DNA of 38,418 bases from Thermoguttaceae bacterium (GCA_017939795.1 JAGBAA010000067.1:1-38418), one strand, 5' to 3'. Shown: positions 8,175-17,715, numbered from the stretch's first letter. Numbers and translations are program-made. Notes: generated by a model not told the origin, from the letters alone.

Positions 8175-11100
8175 ATGCGTTCCTCCAAATTTGATTTCGT
8201 TTCGTCTTCTCGCCGTTTTTCCAAAGCAGCGCTCACGGTCCGCGCGATGTTGGGGATGGGATCTCTCGTGCTTTGCGGTGCTGTTTCGCAGGGCGCAGAT
8301 ATTAACGTGACGGCAGATTCCAGCGATCCGATCACGCTGGACAGATACACGTCCATCGGCGTTGCGGATGCGGGACCGTTCACGCTCAGCGGGCCCATTT
8401 CCGGCGGATATGCCGTCGCGAAACAGGGAGCCGGTACCCTGGATCTCACCGGAGACAATACGTTCACCGGCGGACTTCAGATCCAGGAAGGGACCGTCAC
8501 CGTCTACGCCAACGCAGGGAATGAAACCTCTGCCAACTACACGCCGCTGGGGACCGGGACCGTCACGATCATGGAAGGAACGAAGCTCGTGTGGGGGATC
8601 AACACGTCAAACACGAACATCAATGCCCCCGCATTGACCAACACGATCACCGGCGCGGGAACGCTGCGTCTGGAACGCCGTTCCAATCACGGAAACACGA
8701 ACTACGCGCTGAATTCCAAGCTCAACAATTTCACCGGCACGCTGGAATTGGGGAACAACACGCGCCTTTCCTGGGATCAGCCGAACAACGAACAGTTTCA
8801 CAAGATCTCGACCATCCGCATCGAAGCCGGATCGGAATTCTGGACCGTCTGGGGTGAGAATACGGGAGAGGTCAAAAGCGCGATGGTGCTCAACGGCTAC
8901 GGAAACGGCGCGGGCGGCGACGGGGCACAGCGCGGCGCACTCCGGATCGAAGGAAACACGACGTTCTCCGGAACGGTGACTCTCGAATCCGATTCACTCA
9001 TCGGACTGGCGAATGCTTACGAGTTAAACTTCACGAACGATCTGGAACTGAACGGAAAGACGCTCTATTTCTCCAACGTCGTCCATCAAGGCGGGGAGTT
9101 CATCATCTCCGGGAATATTTCCGCGGGAACGATCAATAATCGCGGTCAGATGTTCGCAACCGAGAATTCTGGTTCATCATCCCACCGGTTGAAATTCACG
9201 GCACTCGACAGCGACCAGACCATCGCGGCGAATATCCAGCAGAATAATACGACGACAGCCATGGTCTTTGCTCCGGAAGACGGACGCACAACAACGGTCA
9301 CGGGCGTCATCTCCGGAAGCGGCGCGGTCGTGAAAGACGGAGCGGGAACCCTCGTTTTCGCGGGCCTGAACACCTTCTCCGGCGGGCTCACGATCAATGA
9401 AGGAACCGTCCGGATGCAGGACGACGGAACGTACCAGGACACGGCCATCAACACGAAAAAATACGCTCTTGGAAACGGCGCCATCACGATCAACGAAAAT
9501 GGAACGCTCATCTGGCACAACCAATACAATAACGACACGACACTTTCCAACCCGATCAGCGGAAGCGGAAAACTGATTCTGGATGCCGACCATAATCGGA
9601 GCAATAATAAAAACGATACCATCTCTGACCTCTCCGGATTTACCGGAACGATCGAACTCACGCGCCATGCCCGCCTTTACGGAAACACTCTCGGCGGAAC
9701 GACTTCGGTTATCGTGAATGACGGAACGACGTTCTGGGGAAGCGGGGGGACCTTCAACGCGGATTTCACCATCTACGGAAATGGAAACCTGGCCGGCGGC
9801 GACAATCCCCGCGGTGTGCTCATCGGAAGCGGCGTCAACACGTTCAACGGAACCATCACGGCAATGAAAGATTCGATGATCGGCATCCGTGACGGCGGAA
9901 CGGTCAATCTGAATGGTACGATCGAGACGAACGGACATCAGGTCAAATTCGACCAGACGCACATGAAAGGCGGCGGATTCAATCTCTACGGCAATGTCGC
10001 CAGCACGGGCGACTCGCTCGGAACGCTCTACTTTGAAAATCGCGGCGAAAGCAATCAGTATGCCGTGAATTTCGGAACATCTTCCGCCTCGACCGATGCC
10101 GTAACGCAAACCATCGCGGCAAATATCGACTATCGGAACCCCTCCGGCGCACTGACCTTCCAGCCCGGTGAAAACCGCACGATCCTGGTCACCGGGGATC
10201 TCGCGGGAACGCAGGGATTCCGAAAAACGGGAGCCGGAACGCTCACCATTGCAGGAAACGCTCCGGCCTCCGGCGCAGTGGAAGTCACGGGCGGAAAAAT
10301 GACCGTCGGCAAAGCGGAAAACGCAGGAGACACCGCGCTCGCGCCGAACACGGCCGGCTTCACGTCACTGACCGTCACGAACGGCGCAGTCGTGGACCTG
10401 AACACCGCGAACACCTCGCTCTCAACGCTGAACGTCGCCTCCGGAACGGTCAGCATCAATCAAAAATACCGACGCATCAATAACACAGAGTACGCAGGCG
10501 CACACAGAACGGCCGCCGTCACGATCGGTTCCGAATCGGGTGATGCCGCGGTCCTGAAACTCGCGGAAAAAGGCCTCGGCGACCACTCCGGCACGATGAC
10601 CATCTACGACGGCGGTGAACTGATCATCGCAGGGCGCGACTGCTCGATCGGCTGGAGCAATGGGATCACATTCATCGGAGGCGGAAAGATCTCAAGCGGT
10701 TCCTCGGATGCCTACTTCAACTTCCGCGGCGACGGAAATCAGGTCCTTCGCGTCCAGGGAGCGGATGCCCATGCGTCCATCTCCTCGATGCTCTACCTGT
10801 ACGATGCGGGTTTTGGATCCATCGACGTTCAGGAAGCCGACAGCTCGCTGACCCTTTCCGGCGGCGTGTACAATGGCATGTCCCACGACATCGGCTTCCG
10901 GAAGACTGGGGAAGGAACGCTCTACATCGAAAACGAAAACAAATACCGTCAGCTTCAGATCAACGAAGGGACGGTCCATTTCCGCGGAAACGGCAAGCTG
11001 ATCCCGCAGAATAACGGAAACACATTCTACGGCATCAACGTCTCCATCGCGGACGGAGCGAAACTCGTGCTGGACAATGCGGCCAACTTCACCTCGGAAC

Positions 11101-11696
11101 ACACGCCGGCTGCCGAATATCCTGCCGCGTTCTCCATCGCCGACGGCGGAACGCTCATCGTGAATCACGACGGCTGGCAGATGACGGACGTGATCGAAGC
11201 AGCTTTGACGCAGGGGACCCTCGGCGGTTCCGGTCGGATCGTCGGAAACATCGACACTGCCGGACTGACCATCTCTCCCGGCGACGGCACGATCGCGCAG
11301 CTGACGGTGGACGGCAAATTGAAGTTGACGGATGGTCTTATCGATCTGGAACTCGGTGCGAACAGTACGGCGGACACCCTGAAGATCACGGGCGACGCTG
11401 ACTTTACCGGAACGGAGATCTTCGTCTCTTCGACCGACGGCAGTACCGTGGAACTTGGCGACGAATTCCTCCTCATCAGTGCCCCGAACCTGACGGATGA
11501 CATCCTGCAGAACGTCAGCTTTTCCAGCGAGATACAGTTTGCGTACGACGGCGGCCTTCTTTCGACCTACGTCGAAAACGGTTCCCTTTATGCCGTCGCG
11601 CTTGATTCCGCAACAGTCCCGGAACCCTCAACGTGGCTCCTCCTGACTCTCGGCGGACTTGCCATCTTCGGACTTCGCCGTAAAGTCCGATCCTGA
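8175..11696 (+). CDS. Very large secreted beta-strand-repeat surface protein with PEP-CTERM sorting tail
   Basis: 1173 aa from the ATG at 8175, chosen because GAGG lies 6 bases upstream and a long signal peptide (about 42 aa, ending SQGAD) follows. Further upstream in-frame codons lack a ribosome site. Repeats of the autotransporter-associated beta-strand type occur as GAGTLDLTGDNTFTGG, GAGTLVFAGLNTFSGG, GAGTLTIAGN and GEGTLYIEN. Two roughly 300-residue units (8427-9338 and 9339-10229) are tandem copies. The C-terminus reads VPEPSTWLLLTLGGLAIFG then RRKVRS: the PEP motif, membrane segment and basic tail of an exosortase substrate. There is no autotransporter barrel. It is predicted to be exported as a beta-solenoid and anchored or released by exosortase, perhaps as adhesin or matrix. 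It is probably co-transcribed with the next gene. Confidence 0.85.
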   Translation: MRSSKFDFVSSSRRFSKAALTVRAMLGMGSLVLCGAVSQGADINVTADSSDPITLDRYTSIGVADAGPFTLSGPISGGYAVAKQGAGTLDLTGDNTFTGGLQIQEGTVTVYANAGNETSANYTPLGTGTVTIMEGTKLVWGINTSNTNINAPALTNTITGAGTLRLERRSNHGNTNYALNSKLNNFTGTLELGNNTRLSWDQPNNEQFHKISTIRIEAGSEFWTVWGENTGEVKSAMVLNGYGNGAGGDGAQRGALRIEGNTTFSGTVTLESDSLIGLANAYELNFTNDLELNGKTLYFSNVVHQGGEFIISGNISAGTINNRGQMFATENSGSSSHRLKFTALDSDQTIAANIQQNNTTTAMVFAPEDGRTTTVTGVISGSGAVVKDGAGTLVFAGLNTFSGGLTINEGTVRMQDDGTYQDTAINTKKYALGNGAITINENGTLIWHNQYNNDTTLSNPISGSGKLILDADHNRSNNKNDTISDLSGFTGTIELTRHARLYGNTLGGTTSVIVNDGTTFWGSGGTFNADFTIYGNGNLAGGDNPRGVLIGSGVNTFNGTITAMKDSMIGIRDGGTVNLNGTIETNGHQVKFDQTHMKGGGFNLYGNVASTGDSLGTLYFENRGESNQYAVNFGTSSASTDAVTQTIAANIDYRNPSGALTFQPGENRTILVTGDLAGTQGFRKTGAGTLTIAGNAPASGAVEVTGGKMTVGKAENAGDTALAPNTAGFTSLTVTNGAVVDLNTANTSLSTLNVASGTVSINQKYRRINNTEYAGAHRTAAVTIGSESGDAAVLKLAEKGLGDHSGTMTIYDGGELIIAGRDCSIGWSNGITFIGGGKISSGSSDAYFNFRGDGNQVLRVQGADAHASISSMLYLYDAGFGSIDVQEADSSLTLSGGVYNGMSHDIGFRKTGEGTLYIENENKYRQLQINEGTVHFRGNGKLIPQNNGNTFYGINVSIADGAKLVLDNAANFTSEHTPAAEYPAAFSIADGGTLIVNHDGWQMTDVIEAALTQGTLGGSGRIVGNIDTAGLTISPGDGTIAQLTVDGKLKLTDGLIDLELGANSTADTLKITGDADFTGTEIFVSSTDGSTVELGDEFLLISAPNLTDDILQNVSFSSEIQFAYDGGLLSTYVENGSLYAVALDSATVPEPSTWLLLTLGGLAIFGLRRKVRS
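8427..10229 (+). repeat. Two tandem ~300-codon units inside the first PEP-CTERM gene
   Basis: Unit 1 (8427-9338) and unit 2 (9339-10229) both start GAGTL and run through the same order of landmarks: LNTFSGG/DNTFTGG, an EGTV step, a W-containing line (LVWGIN / LIWHNQ), NNFTGTLEL / SGFTGTIEL, FWTVWG / FWGSGG, a YGNG-GGD segment, a SLIGL / SMIGI segment, and QTIAANI. The copies are diverged in sequence but collinear, so this is an old duplication. Confidence 0.75.
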
Positions 11697-11789
11697 AGTT
11701 TCCTTTTCGGCAAAACAGCAAACTCAACAGGCAGACCCCAGCGGGCAGCATTTGAAACCACAGAGTACCCAAAATACGGAGAAACACCA

Positions 11790-14738
11790 ATGAAAAACCG
11801 TTCCCATTCCGCCCCAAAACTGACGTGTGCAGCGGCCCTGTTTTGCGCATTTTCGCCTGCGATCGCGTTTCTGCCGAACACCGTTTCGGCATGGACGGTC
11901 GATACCAGTGCGCAGATCGTGACGCTGACAGAAAACGAAACCATGAATTACGCGGACCTGCCTGCCGAATACGCAGCCTACACGCTTAACCTCGCAGAAG
12001 GTGCGTCCGTCACGCACACGGCATGGATCTTTAACCCGCTGACCGGCACCGGATCTTTTATTTTAGCTCCGACCGCTCAATACGACAATCCGCAGAAAGC
12101 AATGAACAACCTCACGGGATTCAGCGGAACGGTCGTTCTTGGCCCAAACCAGAATTTGCGTCTGCGCGGTTCCGGCTACTCAACGTTCAGCGAGAACATG
12201 ACGCTCGATATTTCCGGCGGTGCACAGCTCTGGCTTAACGAAAACCTCAAATCGGACGTTTACCTGCACGATGTGGGGAACGCGTACGACGGTTTGGGAC
12301 AGATCCGCTTCGACGCGAACGGAAAAACCATATCCGGCGACATCTCGCTTTCCGGAAACACGACGATCTGTGCGCGTCTGGATAAACAGACCTCCACAAA
12401 CACGATCTCTGGGAACATCACGGGCGTACACACTGTGGACGATACCGTGAAAGATAACCTGATCTTCAACGGATTTCAGGCTGCTGAGAACACACACGCA
12501 ACGATCGTCCTGACCGGAACGAACAGCTGGAACGGAACGACGGACATCACGCATCTTAACGTCGAGCTTGCGGAAAACGGAACGCTCGGAACCGGAAAGA
12601 TCACACTCAGCGAAAAGGTCGTCGATGGAAACATTACTCGTGACGCGGGCCAGCTTACCATCAACAAAACCACGGAATTCACCATCTCGAACGAGATCGT
12701 TTCCAAAGGCGGGATCCTCACGAACAAAGGGACGGGAACGACCATTTTCTCCGGTTCACTGACGAATTTCGTCGGCACGATCAACGCAGATGCCGGTACG
12801 ATCCAGATGCCTGCCGCGTCGAGCAATAAAGCACAGGGCATCATCCTGAAAGGATCCGGACACGTTTACCTGACGAATCCGAGCAGCAGTTCCGAATTTA
12901 ATCTCCACAATTACGATTTCAGCGAATTTGCAGGCGTTCTGGAGCTCCAGCAGGGGCGAACACGGCAGACGAATGCGGATTATTTCGGCGAAAAAGCCAC
13001 GGTAAAGATCAACCCCGGCGCGTCATTGATGTTCTACGATTCCAATTATTTTGCGGATTTCAAGAGCAAGCTCCTGCTCTCCGGCCTTGGACATGCGGAA
13101 AACCGCGGCGCGATCCGTTTCCACAGCACGCTTTCTGCGGAGGCTCAAGCTCTGCTGAACACGGCGGGAGACGTGGCCCTCACGAACGTCACGGGCGATG
13201 TGGAACTTTTCGGCAACACGTTCATCAATTCGCGAGCGGGCGACAAAATCGGATGGGGAGCGATCTCCGGCGATATTTCGGGAGATTACACGCTGACGCT
13301 CAACGACAACGTGGGACACGGCTGGATCCTCCTGACCGGCACGAACTCGTGGAAAGACACCGTGATCGACGGCGGAACGGTCCAGCTCGGCTACGCAGGT
13401 TCCATCAACGGGACGGCATACGACGGCACGACCGGAACGCTCGGAACCGGTACGACGACGGTGAAATCCGGCGCGAAGCTGGATTACCGCCGTGTGAACT
13501 CCTACACCTACGCAGGCGCGCTCACCAATGAAGGCACGATCCTCGTGAATGACGGGGAATTCATCGCCTCCGGAAATCTCACGAACTCTGGTACGATCCA
13601 CGTCGCAAAGGATGCCGCGTTCACCAAATCGAACAATGGGAACCTCGGCGGGAAATTTACGGGAGACGGAACCGTCACGTACGCCTACTCCGGCGGTCAG
13701 TCCAACACGATCAGCGCGGACTTCAGTGAATTCACCGGAACAGTCCTTCTGAAAGCCGCGCCCGGCAGTGCGAACCGCGTCATGCTGAGCGGCAGGACCG
13801 TCAACTTCGGCGAAAACGCGACACTCCGGATCGACGATCAGGGGCAGCTCTACCTGAGCAACTCCTCGGTTTACGGCAATCTGGAATTCGGTTCCTCGGT
13901 CGGATACAAAGATGACGCAGGCTATCAGGCGGCACTGCGTTCCGATGGAGCCTCCAACAGTTACGTTTACGGAACGGTCAAGCTCCTTGACGACGGCGCG
14001 GCGATCTCGACCCGCGTGAACAACAATGGGAACGTCGAAAACGGAAGCAAAATGACGCTTTACGCGGACGTGACCGGTCCCGGCTCGCTGACGAAACACG
14101 AAGACGCAGAGGGCAATGCCGGCGTACTTTCCTTCGGCAAGATCGAGAAAGACGGAAAAACGTACGGCGGAACGGTCGCCTACGAAGGCACGACGGCCGT
14201 CAAAAGCGGCGTACTGCGCGTTCTGGACGGAGTCACGATGCACGTGCAGGACGACGTAACGCTCGGAACAGAAGAGCTGAAAGGCACGTTCGATCTCGAA
14301 AAAGGCGCGACGCTCAGCATCGGCGCACCTGACGCGAAGACCGGCTCAATAATTCAGTTTACGGGAAGCGGGGAACTTTTCCTTGGCGGTACGCTCGCCT
14401 TCGACGTTTTCTCCGCCGACGATTTCGACCAGCTTATCATCGATGCAGGGATCCTCAATAAAACAGAAGTTCCGGAGTCGATCGACATTCTGTTAGCAGA
14501 TGGTGCAGACCTCGGCGGCCAGACGATCCAGCTGACGGAAGGATTCTCGACAGATTTCTGGGAGGGCGTACCGTTCCATCTTTCGACTGGCCTGACGGCG
14601 TTCCTCACCGCTGACGGCAACTTGGCGGTCGGTTCCTCCGGCAACGTTCCGGAACCGGCGGCGTGGTCCATGCTGCTCCTGGGTGTCTTTGGAATGTTCG
14701 GTTTCCGTAAAGTCCGCCGTTCCCGCAAAACGGCCTAA
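11790..14738 (+). CDS. Second large secreted beta-strand-repeat protein with PEP-CTERM tail
   Basis: 982 aa. GGAG is 8 bases before the ATG at 11790. Signal peptide of about 35 aa (CAAALFCAFSPAIAFLPNTVSAW). The body is Gly/Thr/Asn-rich beta-solenoid sequence with recurring LTGTNSW and GTLGTG steps and a module (about 105-215) matching the FTGT-to-YGNG part of the upstream protein's units. The C-terminus is VPEPAAWSMLLLGVFGMFGF followed by a basic RKVRRSRKTA tail, a PEP-CTERM exosortase signal. It lies 93 bases downstream of the first PEP-CTERM gene with no promoter seen between, so the two probably form an operon and are co-exported. The exosortase is not in this window. Function is inferred as surface adhesin or matrix. 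Confidence 0.85.
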   Translation: MKNRSHSAPKLTCAAALFCAFSPAIAFLPNTVSAWTVDTSAQIVTLTENETMNYADLPAEYAAYTLNLAEGASVTHTAWIFNPLTGTGSFILAPTAQYDNPQKAMNNLTGFSGTVVLGPNQNLRLRGSGYSTFSENMTLDISGGAQLWLNENLKSDVYLHDVGNAYDGLGQIRFDANGKTISGDISLSGNTTICARLDKQTSTNTISGNITGVHTVDDTVKDNLIFNGFQAAENTHATIVLTGTNSWNGTTDITHLNVELAENGTLGTGKITLSEKVVDGNITRDAGQLTINKTTEFTISNEIVSKGGILTNKGTGTTIFSGSLTNFVGTINADAGTIQMPAASSNKAQGIILKGSGHVYLTNPSSSSEFNLHNYDFSEFAGVLELQQGRTRQTNADYFGEKATVKINPGASLMFYDSNYFADFKSKLLLSGLGHAENRGAIRFHSTLSAEAQALLNTAGDVALTNVTGDVELFGNTFINSRAGDKIGWGAISGDISGDYTLTLNDNVGHGWILLTGTNSWKDTVIDGGTVQLGYAGSINGTAYDGTTGTLGTGTTTVKSGAKLDYRRVNSYTYAGALTNEGTILVNDGEFIASGNLTNSGTIHVAKDAAFTKSNNGNLGGKFTGDGTVTYAYSGGQSNTISADFSEFTGTVLLKAAPGSANRVMLSGRTVNFGENATLRIDDQGQLYLSNSSVYGNLEFGSSVGYKDDAGYQAALRSDGASNSYVYGTVKLLDDGAAISTRVNNNGNVENGSKMTLYADVTGPGSLTKHEDAEGNAGVLSFGKIEKDGKTYGGTVAYEGTTAVKSGVLRVLDGVTMHVQDDVTLGTEELKGTFDLEKGATLSIGAPDAKTGSIIQFTGSGELFLGGTLAFDVFSADDFDQLIIDAGILNKTEVPESIDILLADGADLGGQTIQLTEGFSTDFWEGVPFHLSTGLTAFLTADGNLAVGSSGNVPEPAAWSMLLLGVFGMFGFRKVRRSRKTA

Positions 14739-14765
14739 ACTGCGGCCAGATCGAAAACCGTTCCA

Positions 14766-14816
14766 GAAAAAACACAGTACAGAGACTCAGAGGCTCCATA
14801 CTGTGTTTCTTTTTTC
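14766..14816. terminator. Bidirectional terminator between convergent operons
   Basis: AACACAGTA (14771-14779) and TACTGTGTT (14799-14807) form a 9-bp stem. On the plus strand it is followed by TCTTTTTT, ending the PEP-CTERM genes. On the minus strand it is followed by a T-run, ending the manA-lipoprotein pair. Confidence 0.85.
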
Positions 14817-14850
14817 TATTTTTTCAAGTTCTCAAATGGTTTCGCGAGAT

Positions 14851-15138
14851 TCAGTGCTGCGGGAATTTCGTCGGTACGATCCGTTCGGTACTTGGGTCAT
14901 CGAAACCGTAGGGGCGCGTCCCATGGATCTCCGGTCCAATATTGGGGTCAGGATAGGGATCGAAACGGGTCGCACGCTGGATCTGAATGTTCTGGGACTC
15001 CGGTTTCAGTTTCGGTACTCCGAACGCTTCATTCTTCGCGCATCCGGCACATTCCCCAAGCAGGAGGGTCCCGCCGAACAAAACAAAAGCGCAAAGAAAA
15101 ACGTTTCTTCGATCTTCAAAGATGGAACGCACGCTCAT
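14851..15138 (-). CDS. Small putative lipoprotein or secreted protein, unknown function
   Basis: 95 aa. After a basic start (MSVRSIFEDRR) comes a hydrophobic segment (NVFLCAFVLFGGTLLLG) and two cysteines in ECAGC, which could serve as a lipid-attachment Cys although the lipobox is not canonical. The rest is proline-rich and charged, with no domain I recognise. Its ATG overlaps the manA stop by four bases (ATGA) and GGAGGA lies 8 bases upstream inside the end of manA, so translation is probably coupled. Small extracytoplasmic proteins of this kind are frequent in planctomycetes, but a link to mannose metabolism is not shown. Confidence 0.65.
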   Translation of the reverse strand: MSVRSIFEDRRNVFLCAFVLFGGTLLLGECAGCAKNEAFGVPKLKPESQNIQIQRATRFDPYPDPNIGPEIHGTRPYGFDDPSTERIVPTKFPQH

Positions 15139-16121
15139 TTTTTATCCTCCCGCACCGGAAGATGGGCATCCAGAACTACAGCTTCCCGGCTTTCCAGACA
15201 AACTTTCCCCAATGAAGCCGGCAAAATGACCGATCCGCCGCAAACCAGTTCCCGATCGAGTCCCTCCACCTTCAGCGAGCCGGAAATGACCGTCAGGATC
15301 CGGCACGAATCTGCACAATCGAGCATCCGGATCGGCAATTCTCCTGAAAAAAAGTATCGATCCAAAGCAAGAACCTCTTCTTCCAAAAGTACTTCCATTC
15401 CCGGTTCCGTCTGTTTGGGAGGCACCGGAGCAGGTTTCCAATACTCAGGCTTAAGGTTCTCCAAAGCCTGCAAAACGTGAAGTTCCCTGCGTTTCCCATG
15501 CTCATCTTCGCGATTCCAATCGTAGAGACGGAACGTCAGGTCACTGCACTGCTGGATCTCATACAAAAATATTCCGGAACCGAGAGAATGGACCGTCCCC
15601 GGCGGAAGAAAATAGCATTCCCCGGGCAGAGGTTCACGTTCAGCCAAAATCGATTCCAGCGATTCATTCCGAACAGCTTCCGCCACATCTTCACGCGAGA
15701 CCGGCTTCTGGAACCCAAGTGCCATCCGGCTTCCCGGAACGGCTTCCAGAATGACCCAGGCTTCTGCCTTTTCCGCATCATCGCACCGTTCACGAGCTAC
15801 ATATTCGGCATCAGGATGGACCTGCACCGAAAGCTGACGATTCGCGTCCAGAAATTTTACCATAAGCGGAAAACGTTCAAATGGCAGATCCGCATGACGT
15901 CCAAGAAGCTCGGAACGGTATCGACAAAAAATTTCGTGAATGGAACAGCCGGCCAGCGGGCCATTTTCGACGATACTCATCCCTTTGGGGTGTCCGGAAA
16001 CATCCCAGGACTCAGAAATTCGCGCACATGGAGGCAGATCACGGCCGGGAAGGGCCGCCAGTTTGCGTCCTCCCCATATGGCGGATCGATAAATCGGCGT
16101 GACTCGTAACGGATAAAGCAT
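15135..16121 (-). CDS. manA: Type I mannose-6-phosphate isomerase
   Basis: 328 aa from ATG 16121, chosen because the family starts like MLYPLRVTPIYRSAIWGG. An in-frame ATG at 16172 would add 17 residues; neither start has a clear Shine-Dalgarno. The enzyme interconverts mannose-6-phosphate and fructose-6-phosphate with zinc. Expected ligands are present: Q100 and H102 in LSVQVHPD, E120 in KAEAW, H178 in PPGTVHSLG. FLYEIQQCSDLTFRLYDWNR is the usual family stretch. It supplies or drains GDP-mannose precursors, in keeping with the sugar-active genes around it. It is first in a two-gene operon; a possible extended -10 (TGC TATAGT, 16243-16238) lies upstream without a good -35. Confidence 0.92.
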   Translation of the reverse strand: MLYPLRVTPIYRSAIWGGRKLAALPGRDLPPCARISESWDVSGHPKGMSIVENGPLAGCSIHEIFCRYRSELLGRHADLPFERFPLMVKFLDANRQLSVQVHPDAEYVARERCDDAEKAEAWVILEAVPGSRMALGFQKPVSREDVAEAVRNESLESILAEREPLPGECYFLPPGTVHSLGSGIFLYEIQQCSDLTFRLYDWNREDEHGKRRELHVLQALENLKPEYWKPAPVPPKQTEPGMEVLLEEEVLALDRYFFSGELPIRMLDCADSCRILTVISGSLKVEGLDRELVCGGSVILPASLGKVCLESREAVVLDAHLPVREDKK

Positions 16122-16328
16122 AAAAAATTTAAAACGAAAATACTCACGGTCCAACGATCTCGGCCAGACCATGGAAAATTTAAATGGATCTGCTTAAAAA
16201 TACGTCCCAAAAGGATAAAAAAATTCCAATTTTGTGTACTATAGCAGGATTCCCCATTTTACGCTAGAGCATTTTGGCAAAATATTGAAAAAATTTCACT
16301 TCTTTTCCCGCCGTTCCATAGACCCCAC

Positions 16329-16356
16329 TTGATTTTTTTTGTACATTGAGTATAAT
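16329..16356 (+). promoter_or_regulatory. infA promoter
   Basis: -35 TTGATT (16329-16334), 16-base spacer, -10 TATAAT (16351-16356). The start near 16363 gives a leader of about 98 nt. The leader contains a small stem, CTTCC (16398-16402) with GGAAG (16416-16420) and inner ACC/GGT. Confidence 0.85.
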
Positions 16357-16460
16357 GGGTGGCTGTTTCAGCGAAAATATTTTGTCTCGTGGTGCGCCTT
16401 CCACCCTGGCGGTCTGGAAGTTCCCCGCTGAGCTTGACTTCATTAACCCTGGAGGCTTAA

Positions 16461-16691
16461 ATGAGCGAATCCAACAAAGAAGAAGCGATCGAAGTGACCG
16501 GTATCGTCCGTGAAGCCGTCCGCGGCGCTTTTCGCGTTCAGCTCGAAAATAGCGAACACATCGTCCTCTGCCATCTTGGCGGAAAAATGCGCAAAAACTA
16601 CATTCGTGTCGTTCCCGGCGATAAAGTCATCGTCGAAGTGAGTCCCTACGATTTCACCAAAGGGCGCATCATCTACCGTGACCGCGGTTGA
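16461..16691 (+). CDS. infA: Translation initiation factor IF-1
   Basis: 76 aa, an OB-fold protein that binds the ribosomal A site during initiation. GGAGG is 5 bases before the ATG. Family landmarks are [44 protein letters not shown] and [19 protein letters not shown]. Length is slightly above the usual 72 because of a short acidic N-terminal extension (MSESNKEEA). It has its own strong promoter and a stem-loop in the leader. Its position next to small unknown genes rather than ribosomal protein genes is not unusual in this lineage. Confidence 0.96.
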   Translation: MSESNKEEAIEVTGIVREAVRGAFRVQLENSEHIVLCHLGGKMRKNYIRVVPGDKVIVEVSPYDFTKGRIIYRDRG

Positions 16692-17057
16692 TCCGCTATT
16701 CTTGCCAATTATCGGACACGGCACACTGGATGATTAGCCGGGGAGGGGCAGGATCCCATGATGGCTCGCATCCCCCCTTAAAGGATCCCCAAAAATTACT
16801 GCGTCAGGATCCACAGAAAGGATCTGCACACAGATCTGCGGGATCTATGAACGGAAGAATTTTACGTTTTCCGGAAATTTTTTTGCAAAAAAATCAAGAG
16901 CCTCTGTCTTCACGAAGGCAGAGGTTTTTGGTTTTTCAGTTTCAATGTCTTAAATGAGCGAAAAAGGACAAAATACACTATCTATTTCCTGCGCTCATAC
17001 ACACTCAGCCGCCGCATCTGCACAAAATAGGCAACCTTTAGGCTTTTTTTCTTTTTT
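16692..17057. other. infA downstream region, GATC-rich
   Basis: Between 16750 and 16845 there are six GATC-containing sites, including three GGATCC. One of them forms a hairpin, GGATCTG (16820-16826) with CAGATCT (16831-16837) and a CACA loop. I see no credible gene in it. The frame at 16688-16957 has no ribosome site and starts inside infA. Confidence 0.6.
16901..16929 (+). terminator. Probable terminator after infA
   Basis: CCTCTG (16901-16906) pairs with CAGAGG (16919-16924), the inner CTTC with GAAG across one mismatch, and T5 follows. It lies about 210 bases after the infA stop, implying a long 3' tail. Confidence 0.7.
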
Positions 17058-17303
17058 ATGGCCAAATGTAAATCTTTCGATGTTTTTTTAAGGGAACTCC
17101 GATACTCTGTAAATGGAGAGGACTGTCGAATGAGGAGGATTCGGCAGAAACTGCTTAAATTTGCGAAAATTGCAGAGTTTACGGAAAACCAGAAGGTTTC
17201 TGCAGTATTCGAAATAGGCAAAACGTACTTGCCCTGGCACTTTCCAGGAAATAATCAGGTGGTTGGTTCTTTTGAAACGTTGAATTTTCAGAAAAAGGAC
17301 TAA
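17058..17303 (+). CDS. Doubtful small basic ORF
   Basis: 81 aa, Lys/Arg-rich, AT-rich codons unlike its neighbours, no recognised domain. The upstream ribosome site is poor. The only supporting sign is the 4-base spacing between its stop and the next ATG. It could instead be untranslated leader of the next gene. Confidence 0.2.
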   Translation: MAKCKSFDVFLRELRYSVNGEDCRMRRIRQKLLKFAKIAEFTENQKVSAVFEIGKTYLPWHFPGNNQVVGSFETLNFQKKD

Positions 17304-17307
17304 AAAA

Positions 17308-17607
17308 ATGAGCACTGCAGCGACCTACGACCCGATTTTAAATCTCGTCGTGAGCGTACTTTCAAGGATTGAAGGGAAAAGTGTTGACTTCAAGGATCTG
17401 TCCATGGCAGCGATCGTGCGCAATGGATACTATCTGGGTCTCTCCTACAAATCGGAAAATACGTTCGTCATTTGGCGTTCCGGCTGCGATACGGTAGAAT
17501 TTTACGACCGGGGCGACTGGACGCTCCTGGAATCAGTCCAGATCAGCGATACGGCTGCGATGGACCTTGATATGGTTCCGTCAACGGCTTCTTTCAGTGC
17601 GGCCTGA
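17308..17607 (+). CDS. Hypothetical small protein
   Basis: 99 aa, beginning MSTAATYDPILNLVVSVLSRI. AAGGA lies 8 bases upstream of the ATG, and codon use matches neighbouring genes. Acidic, no signal peptide or membrane segment; alternating hydrophobic stretches (YYLGLSYKSENTFVIWRSG) suggest a small alpha/beta domain. I recognise no family. A strong terminator at 17716-17752 ends the transcript. It is probably real, role unknown. Confidence 0.6.
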   Translation: MSTAATYDPILNLVVSVLSRIEGKSVDFKDLSMAAIVRNGYYLGLSYKSENTFVIWRSGCDTVEFYDRGDWTLLESVQISDTAAMDLDMVPSTASFSAA

Positions 17608-17715
17608 TCCGTACGATTGGAAGCATTTATTTTCATCAACTTTATGATGTTCTGTCTTTCGGGGCCTTTTAGGGCATACCCAGCAAGGGGACAGTACCGA
17701 GATGGAGTACAGGGC

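Noticed and set aside
13023..14243. Minus-strand open frame of 406 codons
   Set aside because: Antisense to the second PEP-CTERM gene; Arg/Val-rich shadow with no ribosome site.
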